Below, piece after piece: positions 34,757 to 44,216 of a stretch of DNA of 64,000 bases; positions within the stretch are counted from its first letter, which is position 1; each line of letters begins with the position of its first letter. The notes under the pieces are model-generated. The model ran no database searches, was not told the origin of the DNA, and saw nothing but the letters and a program-made list of their open reading frames with translations. The position numbers were made by a program, and so were the translations under genes. The DNA comes from Kosakonia oryzae. GTDB lineage: Bacteria > Pseudomonadota > Gammaproteobacteria > Enterobacterales > Enterobacteriaceae. The stretch is taken from the NCBI RefSeq assembly GCF_001658025.2, contig NZ_CP014007.2:1922001-1986000 (forward strand), in the 5' to 3' direction.

Positions 34757-35481
34757 TGTTAACGGTAATCGGGATTGGCCCCGGCTCACAGGCAATGATG
34801 ACCATGGAGGCCATCGACGCGCTACAGGCAGCGGAAATTGTGGTGGGTTACAAAACCTACACGCACCTTGTTAAAGCCTTCACCGGCGATAAGCAGGTGA
34901 TCAAAACCGGTATGTGCAAAGAGATTGAGCGCTGCCAGGCGGCAATTGAGCTGGCGCAGGCCGGGCATAACGTGGCGCTGGTCAGCAGCGGCGACGCCGG
35001 AATTTATGGCATGGCAGGGCTGGTACTCGAACTGGTCAACAAGCAACAACTGGATGTGGAGGTGCGGCTGGTGCCGGGCATGACCGCCAGCATCGCCGCC
35101 GCTGCGCTGCTGGGCGCACCTTTGATGCACGACTTCTGCCATATCAGCCTGAGCGATCTGATGACGCCGTGGCCGGTTATCGAAAAACGCATTGTCGCGG
35201 CGGGCGAGGCGGATTTCGTTATCTGCTTCTACAACCCCCGCAGCCGTGGCCGCGAAGGGCATCTGGCGCGAGCATTCGAACTGCTGGCGGCGAGCAAAAG
35301 CGCCAATACGCCGGTGGGCGTGGTGAAATCCGCCGGGCGCAAGAAAGAGGAAAAATGGCTGACCACGCTCGGCGAGATGGATTTTGCACCCGTCGATATG
35401 ACCAGCCTGGTGATTGTCGGTAACCGCGCCACCTATGTGCAAAACGGTCTGATGATTACCCCACGAGGTTACACCCTGTGA
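34756..35481 (+). CDS. cbiH: cobalt-factor III / precorrin-3B C17-methyltransferase
   Basis: A 241-residue SAM methyltransferase that methylates C17 with ring contraction to cobalt-precorrin-4. Motifs: VIGIGPGSQAMMTMEA, VALVSSGDAGIYGMAG and VPGMTASIAAAALLGAPL. The start overlaps the cbiG stop (TGATG) and the end overlaps cbiJ by four bases. Confidence 0.96.
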   Translation: MLTVIGIGPGSQAMMTMEAIDALQAAEIVVGYKTYTHLVKAFTGDKQVIKTGMCKEIERCQAAIELAQAGHNVALVSSGDAGIYGMAGLVLELVNKQQLDVEVRLVPGMTASIAAAALLGAPLMHDFCHISLSDLMTPWPVIEKRIVAAGEADFVICFYNPRSRGREGHLARAFELLAASKSANTPVGVVKSAGRKKEEKWLTTLGEMDFAPVDMTSLVIVGNRATYVQNGLMITPRGYTL

Positions 35482-36263
35482 CGGCAGGCGAGGTGCTGGT
35501 GATTGGCGGTACCAGCGATGCGCGGCTGATTTGCCAGCAACTGGATGAAGCCGGAGTGCGTTACACGCTGTCGGTTGCCACGCCGACCGGCGCGCAGCTG
35601 GCAGGCAACATTCGCGGCCAGGTGCGCTGCGGGCGGCTGGAGATGGGCGAGATGGTTAGCTGGCTCAAACAGAACGGTACGCGCTGGGTGATTGATGCCT
35701 CGCACCCTTACGCCGACGTGGTCAGCCGCAATATTGCCCACGCCTGCAACGCGGCGCAGGTATTGCTGAGCCGTTATCAGCGCCCGGAACAACAGCCGGA
35801 GCTGCAACATTCGCTGCTGTTCAATGTTTCCACGCTGGAGGAAGCCTGCGACAAAGCCCGTAACCTGGGTGATCGCATCTTGCTGACCACCGGCAGCAAA
35901 GATCTGGCGCGCTGGCGCGACGGATTGCCGGGGAAAACGCTGCTGGCGCGGGTGCTGCCCGTGGCGGATGTGCTGGCGCAGTGTGCAGAACTGGGTTTTG
36001 GCGTGGGAGAGATCTTCGCGCTGTGCGGCCCGTTTAGCGCTGAATTTAACGCCGCGTTTTATCGCCAGTACCGCGTTGAGGTGATGATTACCAAAGCCTC
36101 CGGCGCGGAAGGCGGTTATCTGGAAAAAGTACAACCTGCGCTGGATGCTGGCATCCCGTGCATTGTGATTGCCCGGCCGCAACCGCAGGTCGTGGGCGAT
36201 GAGTTACTCAACAGTCAGGATGACTTTGCCGGACGCTTGCAACGCTGGCTGGCGGCACAGTGA
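35478..36263 (+). CDS. cbiJ: cobalt-precorrin-6A reductase
   Basis: A 261-residue NAD(P)H-dependent reductase (CobK/CbiJ family). The GGTSDARLICQQLDEAG start and IDASHPYADVVSRNI are characteristic. The start codon is GTG at 35478, overlapping the cbiH stop by four bases. It reduces the macrocycle before CbiE/CbiT methylation. Confidence 0.95.
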   Translation: MTAGEVLVIGGTSDARLICQQLDEAGVRYTLSVATPTGAQLAGNIRGQVRCGRLEMGEMVSWLKQNGTRWVIDASHPYADVVSRNIAHACNAAQVLLSRYQRPEQQPELQHSLLFNVSTLEEACDKARNLGDRILLTTGSKDLARWRDGLPGKTLLARVLPVADVLAQCAELGFGVGEIFALCGPFSAEFNAAFYRQYRVEVMITKASGAEGGYLEKVQPALDAGIPCIVIARPQPQVVGDELLNSQDDFAGRLQRWLAAQ

Positions 36264-36273
36264 GGAGAACAGA

Positions 36274-37068
36274 ATGAAGAAAGCCCTTCTGGTGGTGAGC
36301 TTTGGCACCAGCTATCGCGACACCTGTGAAAAGAACATCGTCGCCTGCGAGCGCGATCTGGCGGCGAGCTGCCCGGATCGTGCGCTGTTTCGCGCTTTTA
36401 CCTCCGGGATGATCATTCGCAAGCTCAAACAGCGCGACAACCTGCATATCGACACGCCGCTGGAGGCGCTGCAAAAGCTGGCAGAGCAGGGGTATCAGGA
36501 TGTGGCGATCCAGTCGCTGCACATTATCAACGGCGACGAATACGAAAAAATCGTTCGTGAAGTCCAGACGCTGCGCCCGCTGTTCAAACGGCTGGTGATT
36601 GGCGCGCCGCTGCTCAGCAGCCACGACGATTATCTGCATCTGATGCAGGCGCTCTCCCGGCAGATGCCGCAGGTCGCGGCCGATGAGCGCGTGGTGTTTA
36701 TGGGCCACGGCGCCAGCCATCACGCTTTTGCCGCTTATGCCTGCCTCGACCATATGATGGCAGCGTACCGTTTTCCGGCGCGGGTTGGCGCGGTGGAGAG
36801 CTACCCGGAAATCGATCTGCTGATCGACGGCCTGCGTCATGAAGGGGTGAAAGCGGTGCACCTGATGCCGCTGATGCTGGTGGCAGGCGACCATGCGATC
36901 AACGACATGGCGTCCGATGACGATGATTCGTGGAAGACGCAGTTTGAGCGCGTCGGTATTGCCGCGACGCCGTGGTTACAGGGCTTAGGCGAGAATGCCG
37001 ATGTGCGTGCGATGTTCGTCCAGCATCTGCATCAGGCGCTGGCACAGGCAATGGAGGCCGCAGCATGA
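36274..37068 (+). CDS. cbiK: sirohydrochlorin cobaltochelatase
   Basis: A 264-residue ATP-independent class II chelatase that inserts cobalt into sirohydrochlorin, the entry step of the anaerobic branch. Metal-binding histidines are seen in VFMGHGASHHAFAA (about residue 145) and MLVAGDHAINDMASDD (about 207). ATG 36274 with GAGGAG upstream matches the Salmonella CbiK length; the open frame extends 35 codons upstream into cbiJ without support. Confidence 0.96.
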   Translation: MKKALLVVSFGTSYRDTCEKNIVACERDLAASCPDRALFRAFTSGMIIRKLKQRDNLHIDTPLEALQKLAEQGYQDVAIQSLHIINGDEYEKIVREVQTLRPLFKRLVIGAPLLSSHDDYLHLMQALSRQMPQVAADERVVFMGHGASHHAFAAYACLDHMMAAYRFPARVGAVESYPEIDLLIDGLRHEGVKAVHLMPLMLVAGDHAINDMASDDDDSWKTQFERVGIAATPWLQGLGENADVRAMFVQHLHQALAQAMEAAA

Positions 37069-37775
37069 GCGGCAAACTCTACGCGCTGAGTACCGGCCCA
37101 GGTGCTACCGATCTGATCACCGTGCGCGGCGCGCGCATTCTTGGGACGCTCGATGTGCTGTATGCCCCGGCCGGGCGCAAAGGCGGCGACAGCCTGGCGC
37201 TTTCCATTGTGCGCGAGTACCTCGGTGCGCAGACCGAAGTACGCTGCTGCCACTTTCCCATGAGTGCTGACAGCGCGGAAAAAGAGGCGGTGTGGGACGA
37301 CGTCGCCGCTGCGCTGGCAGCGGAAGTCCAGGCCGGTAAACAGGTGGGGTTTATTACCCTCGGTGATGCAATGTTGTTCAGCACCTGGGTATTCCTGCTG
37401 CAACGGCTTGGCCAGCCGCAGTGGCTGGAGATTGTACCAGGCGTCACGTCGTTTGCCGCCATTGCCGCGCGTGCGCAGGTGCCACTGGCGATGGAGCAAC
37501 AGTCGCTGGGCGTGGTGTCCTGCACCGCGCCGGAAGATGAAATCCGCCAGGCATTGCAGCAACACGACAGTCTGGTGTTGATGAAAGTCTATGGCCGTTT
37601 TGCCCGTATCAAAGCGTTGCTGGCGCAAGCGGGGCTGCTGGAACATTCCCTGATGATGGCGGAAGCCACTCTGCCCGGCGAGCAGTGCTGGCGGCAGCTT
37701 AGCGAGGTTGGCGATGACCAGCCGCTGCCCTATTTTTCGACCATTCTGGTGAATAAACAGTGGGAGAGAAGATGA
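37065..37775 (+). CDS. cbiL: cobalt-factor II C20-methyltransferase
   Basis: A 236-residue SAM methyltransferase adding the C20 methyl that is later lost as acetaldehyde. Motifs: [32 protein letters not shown] and [17 protein letters not shown] 37065 overlaps the cbiK stop by four bases; the longer frame from 36972 lies in cbiK. Four-base overlap with cbiM. Confidence 0.95.
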   Translation: MSGKLYALSTGPGATDLITVRGARILGTLDVLYAPAGRKGGDSLALSIVREYLGAQTEVRCCHFPMSADSAEKEAVWDDVAAALAAEVQAGKQVGFITLGDAMLFSTWVFLLQRLGQPQWLEIVPGVTSFAAIAARAQVPLAMEQQSLGVVSCTAPEDEIRQALQQHDSLVLMKVYGRFARIKALLAQAGLLEHSLMMAEATLPGEQCWRQLSEVGDDQPLPYFSTILVNKQWERR

Positions 37776-38506
37776 AAACGCAACAACTGAAACAGTTGTC
37801 CTGCAGCGGGCTTGCCGCGGCGCTGCTGCTGATGATGGTGCCGCAGGAGGCCTTCGCCATGCATATTATGGAGGGCTTTTTGCCGCCGATGTGGGCGCTG
37901 GCGTGGTGGATGTTGTTTCTGCCGTGCCTGGGGTATGGGCTGGTGCGCCTGGGTCGTATTGTGGCGGACGATACCAATCAGAAAGTGCTGCTGGCGTTGT
38001 GCGGCGCGTTTATTTTTGTCCTGTCGGCGCTGAAAATTCCGTCGGTGACCGGAAGCTGTTCGCACCCGACCGGCGTCGGGCTGGCGGTAATTTTGTTTGG
38101 CCCCGGCGTGGTGGCGATTCTTGGCGCGATTGTGCTGCTGTTTCAGGCGCTGTTGCTGGCGCACGGCGGGCTGACCACGCTTGGAGCCAACGGCATGTCG
38201 ATGGCGGTCATTGGTCCCGTTGTCGGCTATATGGTGTGGAAACTGGCCTGCCGGGCGGGTTTCCGCCGCGATGTGGCGGTGTTTCTCTGCGCCATGCTGG
38301 CGGATCTGGCGACCTACTTTATTACTTCGGTGCAACTGGGCGTGGCATTCCCGGATCCACAAACTGGGGCAACCGGCTCGATCGTGAAATTTATGGGCAT
38401 TTTTTGCCTGACGCAAATTCCGATTGCCATCGCGGAAGGGTTGCTGACGGTGATGATTTACGATCAGCTCACCAAACGACAGTTGATCCCCATAAGGGAG
38501 CATTAA
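37772..38506 (+). CDS. cbiM: cobalt ECF transporter S component CbiM
   Basis: A 244-residue membrane protein that binds cobalt for the energy-coupling-factor importer CbiMNQO. A signal-like N-terminus ends at EAFA, exposing the mature [10 protein letters not shown] whose histidine takes part in cobalt binding. About six membrane segments follow, with [11 protein letters not shown] as another metal-related motif. ATG 37772 follows GGGAGAG. One base separates it from cbiN. Confidence 0.95.
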   Translation: MKTQQLKQLSCSGLAAALLLMMVPQEAFAMHIMEGFLPPMWALAWWMLFLPCLGYGLVRLGRIVADDTNQKVLLALCGAFIFVLSALKIPSVTGSCSHPTGVGLAVILFGPGVVAILGAIVLLFQALLLAHGGLTTLGANGMSMAVIGPVVGYMVWKLACRAGFRRDVAVFLCAMLADLATYFITSVQLGVAFPDPQTGATGSIVKFMGIFCLTQIPIAIAEGLLTVMIYDQLTKRQLIPIREH

Positions 38507-38507
38507 G

Positions 38508-38789
38508 ATGAAAAAGACCCTGATTCTGCTGGCGATGGTGATCGCCCTGATGGTGCTGCCGTTCTTTATCAATCACGGCGGTGAATATGCGGGTTCCGAT
38601 AACCAGGCGGAAAGCCAGATCCTGGCGATTGCACCCCATTACCAGCCGTGGTTCCAGCCGCTGTATGAACCAGCGAGCGGCGAAGTTGAAAGCCTGCTTT
38701 TTACCCTGCAAGGCTCGATTGGCGCAGCGGTCATTTTCTACATCCTCGGTTATATGAAAGGCAGGCAGCGTGATCGCAAACGGTCTTGA
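38508..38789 (+). CDS. cbiN: cobalt transporter accessory protein CbiN
   Basis: A 93-residue protein with two membrane helices (about 5-22 and 65-85) and a small periplasmic loop containing YAGSDNQAE. CbiN helps load cobalt into CbiM. AAGGGAG-type ribosome site sits just inside the cbiM end. It overlaps cbiQ by 20 bases. Confidence 0.94.
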   Translation: MKKTLILLAMVIALMVLPFFINHGGEYAGSDNQAESQILAIAPHYQPWFQPLYEPASGEVESLLFTLQGSIGAAVIFYILGYMKGRQRDRKRS

Positions 38790-39453
38790 TCGGCTGAGCT
38801 ACCAGAGCCGCTGGTTTCACGTGGCGCCGGAGCGTAAATTCCTGTTCTGGTTATTGATGATGGTGCTGGCCTTTTCTCTGCCGCCGTTCGGGCAGGGCGT
38901 GTTGCTGGTGGCGCTGGCGATGTTCACCTGCTGGCTGCTGCGCGTCTCGCTCTGGCGCTGGCTGCGCTGGATGGCTCTGCCGATGGGCTTTTTGCTGGTT
39001 GGCGTGGTGACGATTCTGTTCAGCGTGACGCGTGAGCCGCAGCAGTTATTGTATGGTGTGCATCTGGGCAGCGTCTGGATCGGCGTAACGCCGCAGGGGC
39101 TGGCATCAGCCAACAGCACGTTATGGCGCAGTCTCGCCGCGCTGGCGGCAACCTTCTGGTTGGTGCTCAATCTGACCTTTCCGCAACTGATTGTCTTGCT
39201 CAAACGCGGGCGCGTGCCGCGATTGCTGACCGAACAGATCCTGCTCACCTGGCGCTTTATTTTTATCCTGCTCGAAGAGGCGGCGGCGCTTCATCGTGCG
39301 CAGACACTGCGCTTTGGTTATCGCACCTTGCCGCTGAGCTACCGTTCGTTGGCGATGCTGGTGAGCCTGTTATTTACCCGCGTGCTATTGCGCTACAAAG
39401 CGCTGGTAACCACGCTGGATATCAAACTTTATCAGGGTGATTTTCACCTGTAG
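38770..39453 (+). CDS. cbiQ: cobalt ECF transporter T component CbiQ
   Basis: A 227-residue membrane protein coupling the ATPase CbiO to the cobalt-binding CbiM/N. About five hydrophobic segments, with the coupling-helix-like RGRVPRLLTEQILL and LRFGYRTLPLSYRS regions. The GTG start at 38770 lies within the end of cbiN. Confidence 0.93.
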   Translation: MIANGLDRLSYQSRWFHVAPERKFLFWLLMMVLAFSLPPFGQGVLLVALAMFTCWLLRVSLWRWLRWMALPMGFLLVGVVTILFSVTREPQQLLYGVHLGSVWIGVTPQGLASANSTLWRSLAALAATFWLVLNLTFPQLIVLLKRGRVPRLLTEQILLTWRFIFILLEEAAALHRAQTLRFGYRTLPLSYRSLAMLVSLLFTRVLLRYKALVTTLDIKLYQGDFHL

Positions 39454-39462
39454 GGACAAGGC

Positions 39463-40278
39463 ATGCTGGCATGTGAAAATCTGTGGTTCAGCTACCAGGA
39501 TGTGCCGACGCTGCAAGGGCTGACGCTCGATTTTTCCCGCCAGCCGGTGACCGGGCTGATCGGCGCGAACGGCTGCGGTAAATCGACGCTATTTATGAAC
39601 CTGAGCGGTATCCTGCGCCCGCAAAAAGGGGCGGTGCTGTGGCAGGGAAAACCGCTCGATTACAGCAAGCGCGGGCTGCTGGCGCTGCGCCAGCAAGTGA
39701 CTACTGTATTTCAGGACCCGGATCAGCAGATCTTCTATACCGATATCGACAGCGACATCGCCTTTAGCCTGCGCAACATTGGCGTGGAGGAAGCGGAGAT
39801 CGCGCGCCGCGTCGATGACGCCCTGACGCTGGTGGATGCGCAATCTTTCCGTCAGCAGCCAATCCAGTGCCTGAGCCACGGGCAGAAAAAGCGTGTCGCT
39901 ATCGCTGGCGCGCTGGTGATGCAGGCAAAATATCTGCTGCTGGATGAGCCCACTGCGGGTCTTGATCCCGCCGGGCGCGCGCAGATGATGGCGATCATCC
40001 GCCGTATTGTCGCGCAGGGGAATCATGTGGTGATCTCCAGCCACGATATTGATTTAATTTATGAAATTTGTGATGCAGTCTATGTGCTGCATCATGGCGA
40101 ATGCCTGACGCAGGGAACGCCCGGCGAGGTGTTTGCCCACCGTTCGCTGGTTGAGAAAGCCGGTCTGACGCAGCCGTGGCTGGTAAAACTGCACAGCGAG
40201 CTGGGTTTGCCGCTGTGTAAAAGTGAAGATGAATTTTATGCCCGCATGCGGGCGATGCGGGTTAAGGAGGCGTCATGA
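39463..40278 (+). CDS. cbiO: cobalt ECF transporter ATPase CbiO
   Basis: A 271-residue ABC ATPase. Walker A is GANGCGKST (about 33-41), Q-loop [10 protein letters not shown], signature [12 protein letters not shown] and Walker [13 protein letters not shown], followed by the H-loop ISSHDIDL. It energises CbiMNQ. The start follows GGGACAAGGC, nine bases after cbiQ. Overlaps cbiP by four bases. Confidence 0.96.
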   Translation: MLACENLWFSYQDVPTLQGLTLDFSRQPVTGLIGANGCGKSTLFMNLSGILRPQKGAVLWQGKPLDYSKRGLLALRQQVTTVFQDPDQQIFYTDIDSDIAFSLRNIGVEEAEIARRVDDALTLVDAQSFRQQPIQCLSHGQKKRVAIAGALVMQAKYLLLDEPTAGLDPAGRAQMMAIIRRIVAQGNHVVISSHDIDLIYEICDAVYVLHHGECLTQGTPGEVFAHRSLVEKAGLTQPWLVKLHSELGLPLCKSEDEFYARMRAMRVKEAS

Positions 40279-41798
40279 CGCTGGCGATTATGTTGCAGGG
40301 CACCGCCTCAGACGTCGGTAAAAGTGTGCTGGTGGCCGGACTGTGCCGCATTTTTTATCAGGATGGGCTGAAAACTGCCCCCTTTAAATCGCAGAATATG
40401 GCGCTCAATTCTGGTATCACGCCGGATGGCCAGGAGATGGGGCGCGCGCAAATATTCCAGGCGGAAGCGGCGGGTATCGTGCCGGATGTGCGTATGAACC
40501 CGGTACTGCTTAAACCTACCAGCGACCGTAAAGCGCAGGTGGTGTTGATGGGCAAAGTGGCGACCGACATGGATGCCGTCAGTTATCACGACTACAAACC
40601 GCGCCTGCGGGCGCAGATTATGGGTGTCTGGCAAAGCCTGGCGCAGGAGTACGACGCGCTGGTGCTGGAAGGGGCAGGAAGCCCGGCGGAGATCAACCTG
40701 CGCGATCGGGATATCGTCAATATGGGCATGGCGGAGATGGCAGCCTGCCCGGTTATCCTGGTGGCGGATATCGATCGCGGCGGCGTTTTTGCGGCCATTT
40801 ACGGCACGCTGGCGCTGCTCCAGCCGCATGAACGCTGGCGAGTAAAAGGGGTGATCATCAATAAATTCCGCGGCGACGTTGCGCTACTGACGCCGGGCAT
40901 AAAACAGATTGAAGAACTGACGGGCGTTCCGGTGATCGGTGTGATGCCGTGGCTGGAGGTCGATCTCGAAGATGAAGACGGCGTGGCGCTGCAACGTGGC
41001 AAATACCTGAGCACCAGCGAGCGGGCGCTGGATATTGCGGTAGTGCAGCTTCCGCATATTTCCAACTTCACCGATTTTAACGCGCTGGCGGCGCAGCCGG
41101 ATGTGCGCGTGCACTACGTGCGCTCGCCCGATGCATTGCAGGGCGCGGATCTGGTGATTTTACCGGGCAGTAAAAATACTCTCAGTGATCTCCAATGGTT
41201 ACGCGAAAGCGGGCTGGCGAAGGCGCTGCTGGCCGGGCATCGCGCGGGCGTACCGACGATCGGCGTTTGCGGTGGTTACCAGATGCTTGGCGAGACGATC
41301 GTCGACGAGGTGGAATCCGGGCTGGGTACTCAGCCGGGGCTGGGGCTGCTCAATACCGTGACCCATTTCGCACAGGATAAAACCACCACGCTTGTTGAGG
41401 CCCGTTTGCAGGAGACACTGCCCGGCTGGCTGGCAAACTGCGCCGGGCTGGCACTGCGCGGATATGAGATCCATATGGGCGAAACAACGTTGCAAAGCGG
41501 TTGCCGCCCGGCGCTGTGGTTAGAGAAAAACGGACAGCGTGTGGCGGATGGTGCGGTCAGCGATGACGGCCTGGTGTTTGGCACTTATCTGCACGGCCTG
41601 TTCGACAGCGATGCGTTTACCCGCGCGTTGCTGAACGGCCTGCGTGAGCGTAAAGGGTTGGGGCCGCTCGATATCGCCGTAAATTATGCCGACTATAAAG
41701 CGCAGCAGTTTGATATTCTCGCCGACGCCATGCGCAAGCATGTCGATATCGATCGTATCTACCAGATTATGCAGCAACATCAGGAGCCAACATGTTAA
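40275..41798 (+). CDS. cbiP: cobyric acid synthase
   Basis: A 507-residue amidotransferase that amidates the b, d, e and g side chains of adenosylcobyrinate a,c-diamide. The N-terminal ATP site is [16 protein letters not shown]; the C-terminal glutaminase domain carries the cysteine in [11 protein letters not shown]. The strong AAGGAGG lies in the end of cbiO. Overlaps cobU by seven bases. Confidence 0.97.
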   Translation: MTLAIMLQGTASDVGKSVLVAGLCRIFYQDGLKTAPFKSQNMALNSGITPDGQEMGRAQIFQAEAAGIVPDVRMNPVLLKPTSDRKAQVVLMGKVATDMDAVSYHDYKPRLRAQIMGVWQSLAQEYDALVLEGAGSPAEINLRDRDIVNMGMAEMAACPVILVADIDRGGVFAAIYGTLALLQPHERWRVKGVIINKFRGDVALLTPGIKQIEELTGVPVIGVMPWLEVDLEDEDGVALQRGKYLSTSERALDIAVVQLPHISNFTDFNALAAQPDVRVHYVRSPDALQGADLVILPGSKNTLSDLQWLRESGLAKALLAGHRAGVPTIGVCGGYQMLGETIVDEVESGLGTQPGLGLLNTVTHFAQDKTTTLVEARLQETLPGWLANCAGLALRGYEIHMGETTLQSGCRPALWLEKNGQRVADGAVSDDGLVFGTYLHGLFDSDAFTRALLNGLRERKGLGPLDIAVNYADYKAQQFDILADAMRKHVDIDRIYQIMQQHQEPTC

Positions 41799-42337
41799 CC
41801 CTTGTTACCGGCGGCGCGCGCAGCGGCAAGAGCCGCCACGCCGAGTCGCTGGTCGCAGACGCCAGCCGCGTACTCTATATCGCCACTTCGCAGATCTTTG
41901 ATCCGGAGATGGCAGCGCGGATTGCGCACCACCGGGCGAGCCGTCCGGCCCACTGGCGTACCGAAGAGCGCTGGCAGCAACTGGCGGAGATCATTACACC
42001 CGACAATGATAGCCGCGAAGCTGTGCTGCTGGAGTGCATCACTACGCTGACGACCAATCTGCTGTTTGCCTTTGGCGGCGAGAGTGACCCGGAACAGTGG
42101 GATTACGCCGCGCTGGAAACGCAGGTGCAGCAGGAGATTGAGGCGCTGATAGCCGCCTGTGCGGCCTGTCCGTCGCCGGTGGTGCTGGTCACCAATGAAG
42201 TGGGGATGGGGATTGTGCCGGAAAACCGCCTCGCGCGGCATTTCCGCGATATTGCCGGGCGCGTCAACCAGCGGCTGGCGCAGGCAGCGGATCACGTCTG
42301 GCTGGTGGTTTCCGGGATTGGAGTCAAAATCAAATGA
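41792..42337 (+). CDS. cobU: adenosylcobinamide kinase / guanylyltransferase
   Basis: A 181-residue bifunctional enzyme activating adenosylcobinamide to the GDP form for nucleotide-loop assembly. P-loop [12 protein letters not shown] is at residues 6-17; the conserved histidine region HHRASRP (about 46-52) carries the guanylylated residue. Overlaps cobS by four bases. Confidence 0.96.
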   Translation: MLTLVTGGARSGKSRHAESLVADASRVLYIATSQIFDPEMAARIAHHRASRPAHWRTEERWQQLAEIITPDNDSREAVLLECITTLTTNLLFAFGGESDPEQWDYAALETQVQQEIEALIAACAACPSPVVLVTNEVGMGIVPENRLARHFRDIAGRVNQRLAQAADHVWLVVSGIGVKIK

Positions 42338-43071
42338 AATTATTCTTTGCCACGCTGTCATTTATCAGCCGTCTGCCGGTGCCGGAGCGCTGGGTGCAGG
42401 GGCTGGATGTCGCCGATTATGTGCGCGGGATTGTCACTTTTCCCTTGGTCGGCGTGCTGCTGGGGGCCATCAGCGGCGGCGTCCTGGTGATCTTGCAGCC
42501 GTGGTGCGGCGCTCCGCTGGCAGCGCTGTTCTGCGTGCTGGCGCTGGCGCTGCTGACCGGCGGCTTCCATCTTGATGGCCTTGCCGATACCTGCGACGGT
42601 GTCTTTTCCGCCCGGCGGCGCGAGCGGATGCTGGAGATCATGCGCGACAGCCGTCTCGGCACGCATGGCGGTCTGGCGCTGGTGTTTGTGCTGGCAGCGA
42701 AAATCCTCACTCTTAGCGAACTGCAACTGCGTGACGCGCCGATGATCGCAGCACTTGCGGCAGCTTGTGCCGCCGGGCGCGGCTGCGCGGTGCTACTGAT
42801 GTTCGGTCATCGCTACGCCCGTGAAGAGGGGCTCGGCAATCTGTTTATCGGCAAAGTGTCGGGGCGCGATACGTCAGTCACGCTCATCATTACCGCGCTG
42901 GTCACGATCGGGGTGCTGGGCGCGAAAGGGATCGTGGCGCTGCTGGTGACTCTGGCGGCGGTATTTCTGCTCGGGCAGATGTTGAAGCGCACGCTTGGCG
43001 GGCAGACCGGCGATACGCTCGGCGCAGCTATTGAGTTAGGCGAACTGATTTTTCTTCTGGCGCTGTTATAA
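42334..43071 (+). CDS. cobS: cobalamin-5'-phosphate synthase
   Basis: A 245-residue integral membrane enzyme that joins adenosyl-GDP-cobinamide to alpha-ribazole phosphate. The acidic motif [19 protein letters not shown] (about 77-95) is the CDP-alcohol-phosphotransferase-like metal site. About six membrane helices. 27 bases separate it from cobT. Confidence 0.96.
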   Translation: MKLFFATLSFISRLPVPERWVQGLDVADYVRGIVTFPLVGVLLGAISGGVLVILQPWCGAPLAALFCVLALALLTGGFHLDGLADTCDGVFSARRRERMLEIMRDSRLGTHGGLALVFVLAAKILTLSELQLRDAPMIAALAAACAAGRGCAVLLMFGHRYAREEGLGNLFIGKVSGRDTSVTLIITALVTIGVLGAKGIVALLVTLAAVFLLGQMLKRTLGGQTGDTLGAAIELGELIFLLALL

Positions 43072-43098
43072 CCAGCCCACAACATAATGAGAAACAGC

Positions 43099-44160
43099 AT
43101 GCAGACATTAACGACATTACTGGCAAGCATTCCGGTACCTGATGACGTGGCGATGGCGCAGGCCCAGGTTCATCTGGATGGTTTACTGAAGCCGCCTGGT
43201 AGCCTGGGGCGACTGGAAGCATTAGCGGTACAACTGGCCGGTATGCAGGGGTTGAATGGCGCGCCGCAGATCGCTGAAAAAGCGATTGTGGTGATGTGCG
43301 CCGATCACGGCGTCTGGCATGAAGGGGTGGCGATTTCACCGCAGGTGGTGACCGCAATTCAGGCCGCAAACATGACGCAGGGCACCACGGGCGTCTGTGT
43401 GCTGGCGGCGCAGGCCGGGGCGAAAGTGCACGTGCTGGATGTCGGTATTGATGCCGATCCGATCCCGGGCCTCGTCAACATGAAGGTAGCGCGCGGCAGC
43501 GGGAATATCGCCAGCGGCCCGGCGATGAGCCGCGAGCAGGCGCAGGAACTGCTGCTGGAAACGATGCGCTATACCCGCGAGCTGGCAGCGCAGGGTGTGA
43601 CGCTGTTTGGTGTCGGCGAACTGGGGATGGCCAACACCACGCCAGCCGCGGCGATTGTCAGCGTGCTGGCCGGCGAAGCGCCGGAATCGGTGGTCGGTAT
43701 CGGTGCCAATCTGCCGGAAACGCTGCTCGGGCATAAAGCACAGGTAGTGCGCAGAGCCATTGCGGTGAACCAGCCGGATGCGGCCGACGGCCTTGATGTA
43801 CTGGCGAAAGTGGGTGGTTATGATCTGCTCGGCATGACCGGGGTGATCCTCGGCGCGGCAACCTGCGGTTTGCCGGTGGTGCTCGATGGTTTCCTCTCTT
43901 ACGCCTCGGCGCTGGCCGCCTGTCGCATTGCTCCGCATGTGAAGCCATATATGATTCCGTCGCATCTTTCGGCGGAAAAAGGCGCGCGCATTGCGCTCGA
44001 ACATTTAGGCCTCGAGCCCTATTTCAATATGGGTATGCGTCTTGGTGAAGGCAGCGGCGCGGCGCTGGCGATGCAACTGGTAGATGCAGCCTGCGCGATT
44101 TACCACAAGATGGGCACGCTGGCGGCGAGTAATATTGTGTTGCCGGAAACCAAAGGGTGA
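43099..44160 (+). CDS. cobT: nicotinate-nucleotide:dimethylbenzimidazole phosphoribosyltransferase
   Basis: A 353-residue enzyme making alpha-ribazole phosphate, the lower ligand. Signature [24 protein letters not shown] and [14 protein letters not shown] segments, and the catalytic glutamate in [13 protein letters not shown] near the C-terminus. ATG 43099 starts [12 protein letters not shown] as in E. coli/Salmonella; ATG 43087, four codons upstream, is also possible. Last gene of the cob operon. Confidence 0.95.
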   Translation: MQTLTTLLASIPVPDDVAMAQAQVHLDGLLKPPGSLGRLEALAVQLAGMQGLNGAPQIAEKAIVVMCADHGVWHEGVAISPQVVTAIQAANMTQGTTGVCVLAAQAGAKVHVLDVGIDADPIPGLVNMKVARGSGNIASGPAMSREQAQELLLETMRYTRELAAQGVTLFGVGELGMANTTPAAAIVSVLAGEAPESVVGIGANLPETLLGHKAQVVRRAIAVNQPDAADGLDVLAKVGGYDLLGMTGVILGAATCGLPVVLDGFLSYASALAACRIAPHVKPYMIPSHLSAEKGARIALEHLGLEPYFNMGMRLGEGSGAALAMQLVDAACAIYHKMGTLAASNIVLPETKG

Positions 44161-44179
44161 TTTTGCTACGCAGAAGAAA

Positions 44180-44205
44180 GCACCCTAATATCATCATTAG
44201 GGTGC
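44180..44205. terminator. terminator between cobT and the KAP NTPase
   Basis: Perfect ten-base-pair stem GCACCCTAAT / ATTAGGGTGC with a six-base loop. On the minus strand it is followed by TTTCTTCT, and on the plus strand by AAAATAT, so it fits best as the terminator of the minus-strand gene and may also serve the cob operon. Confidence 0.75.
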
Positions 44206-44216
44206 AAAATATAACG

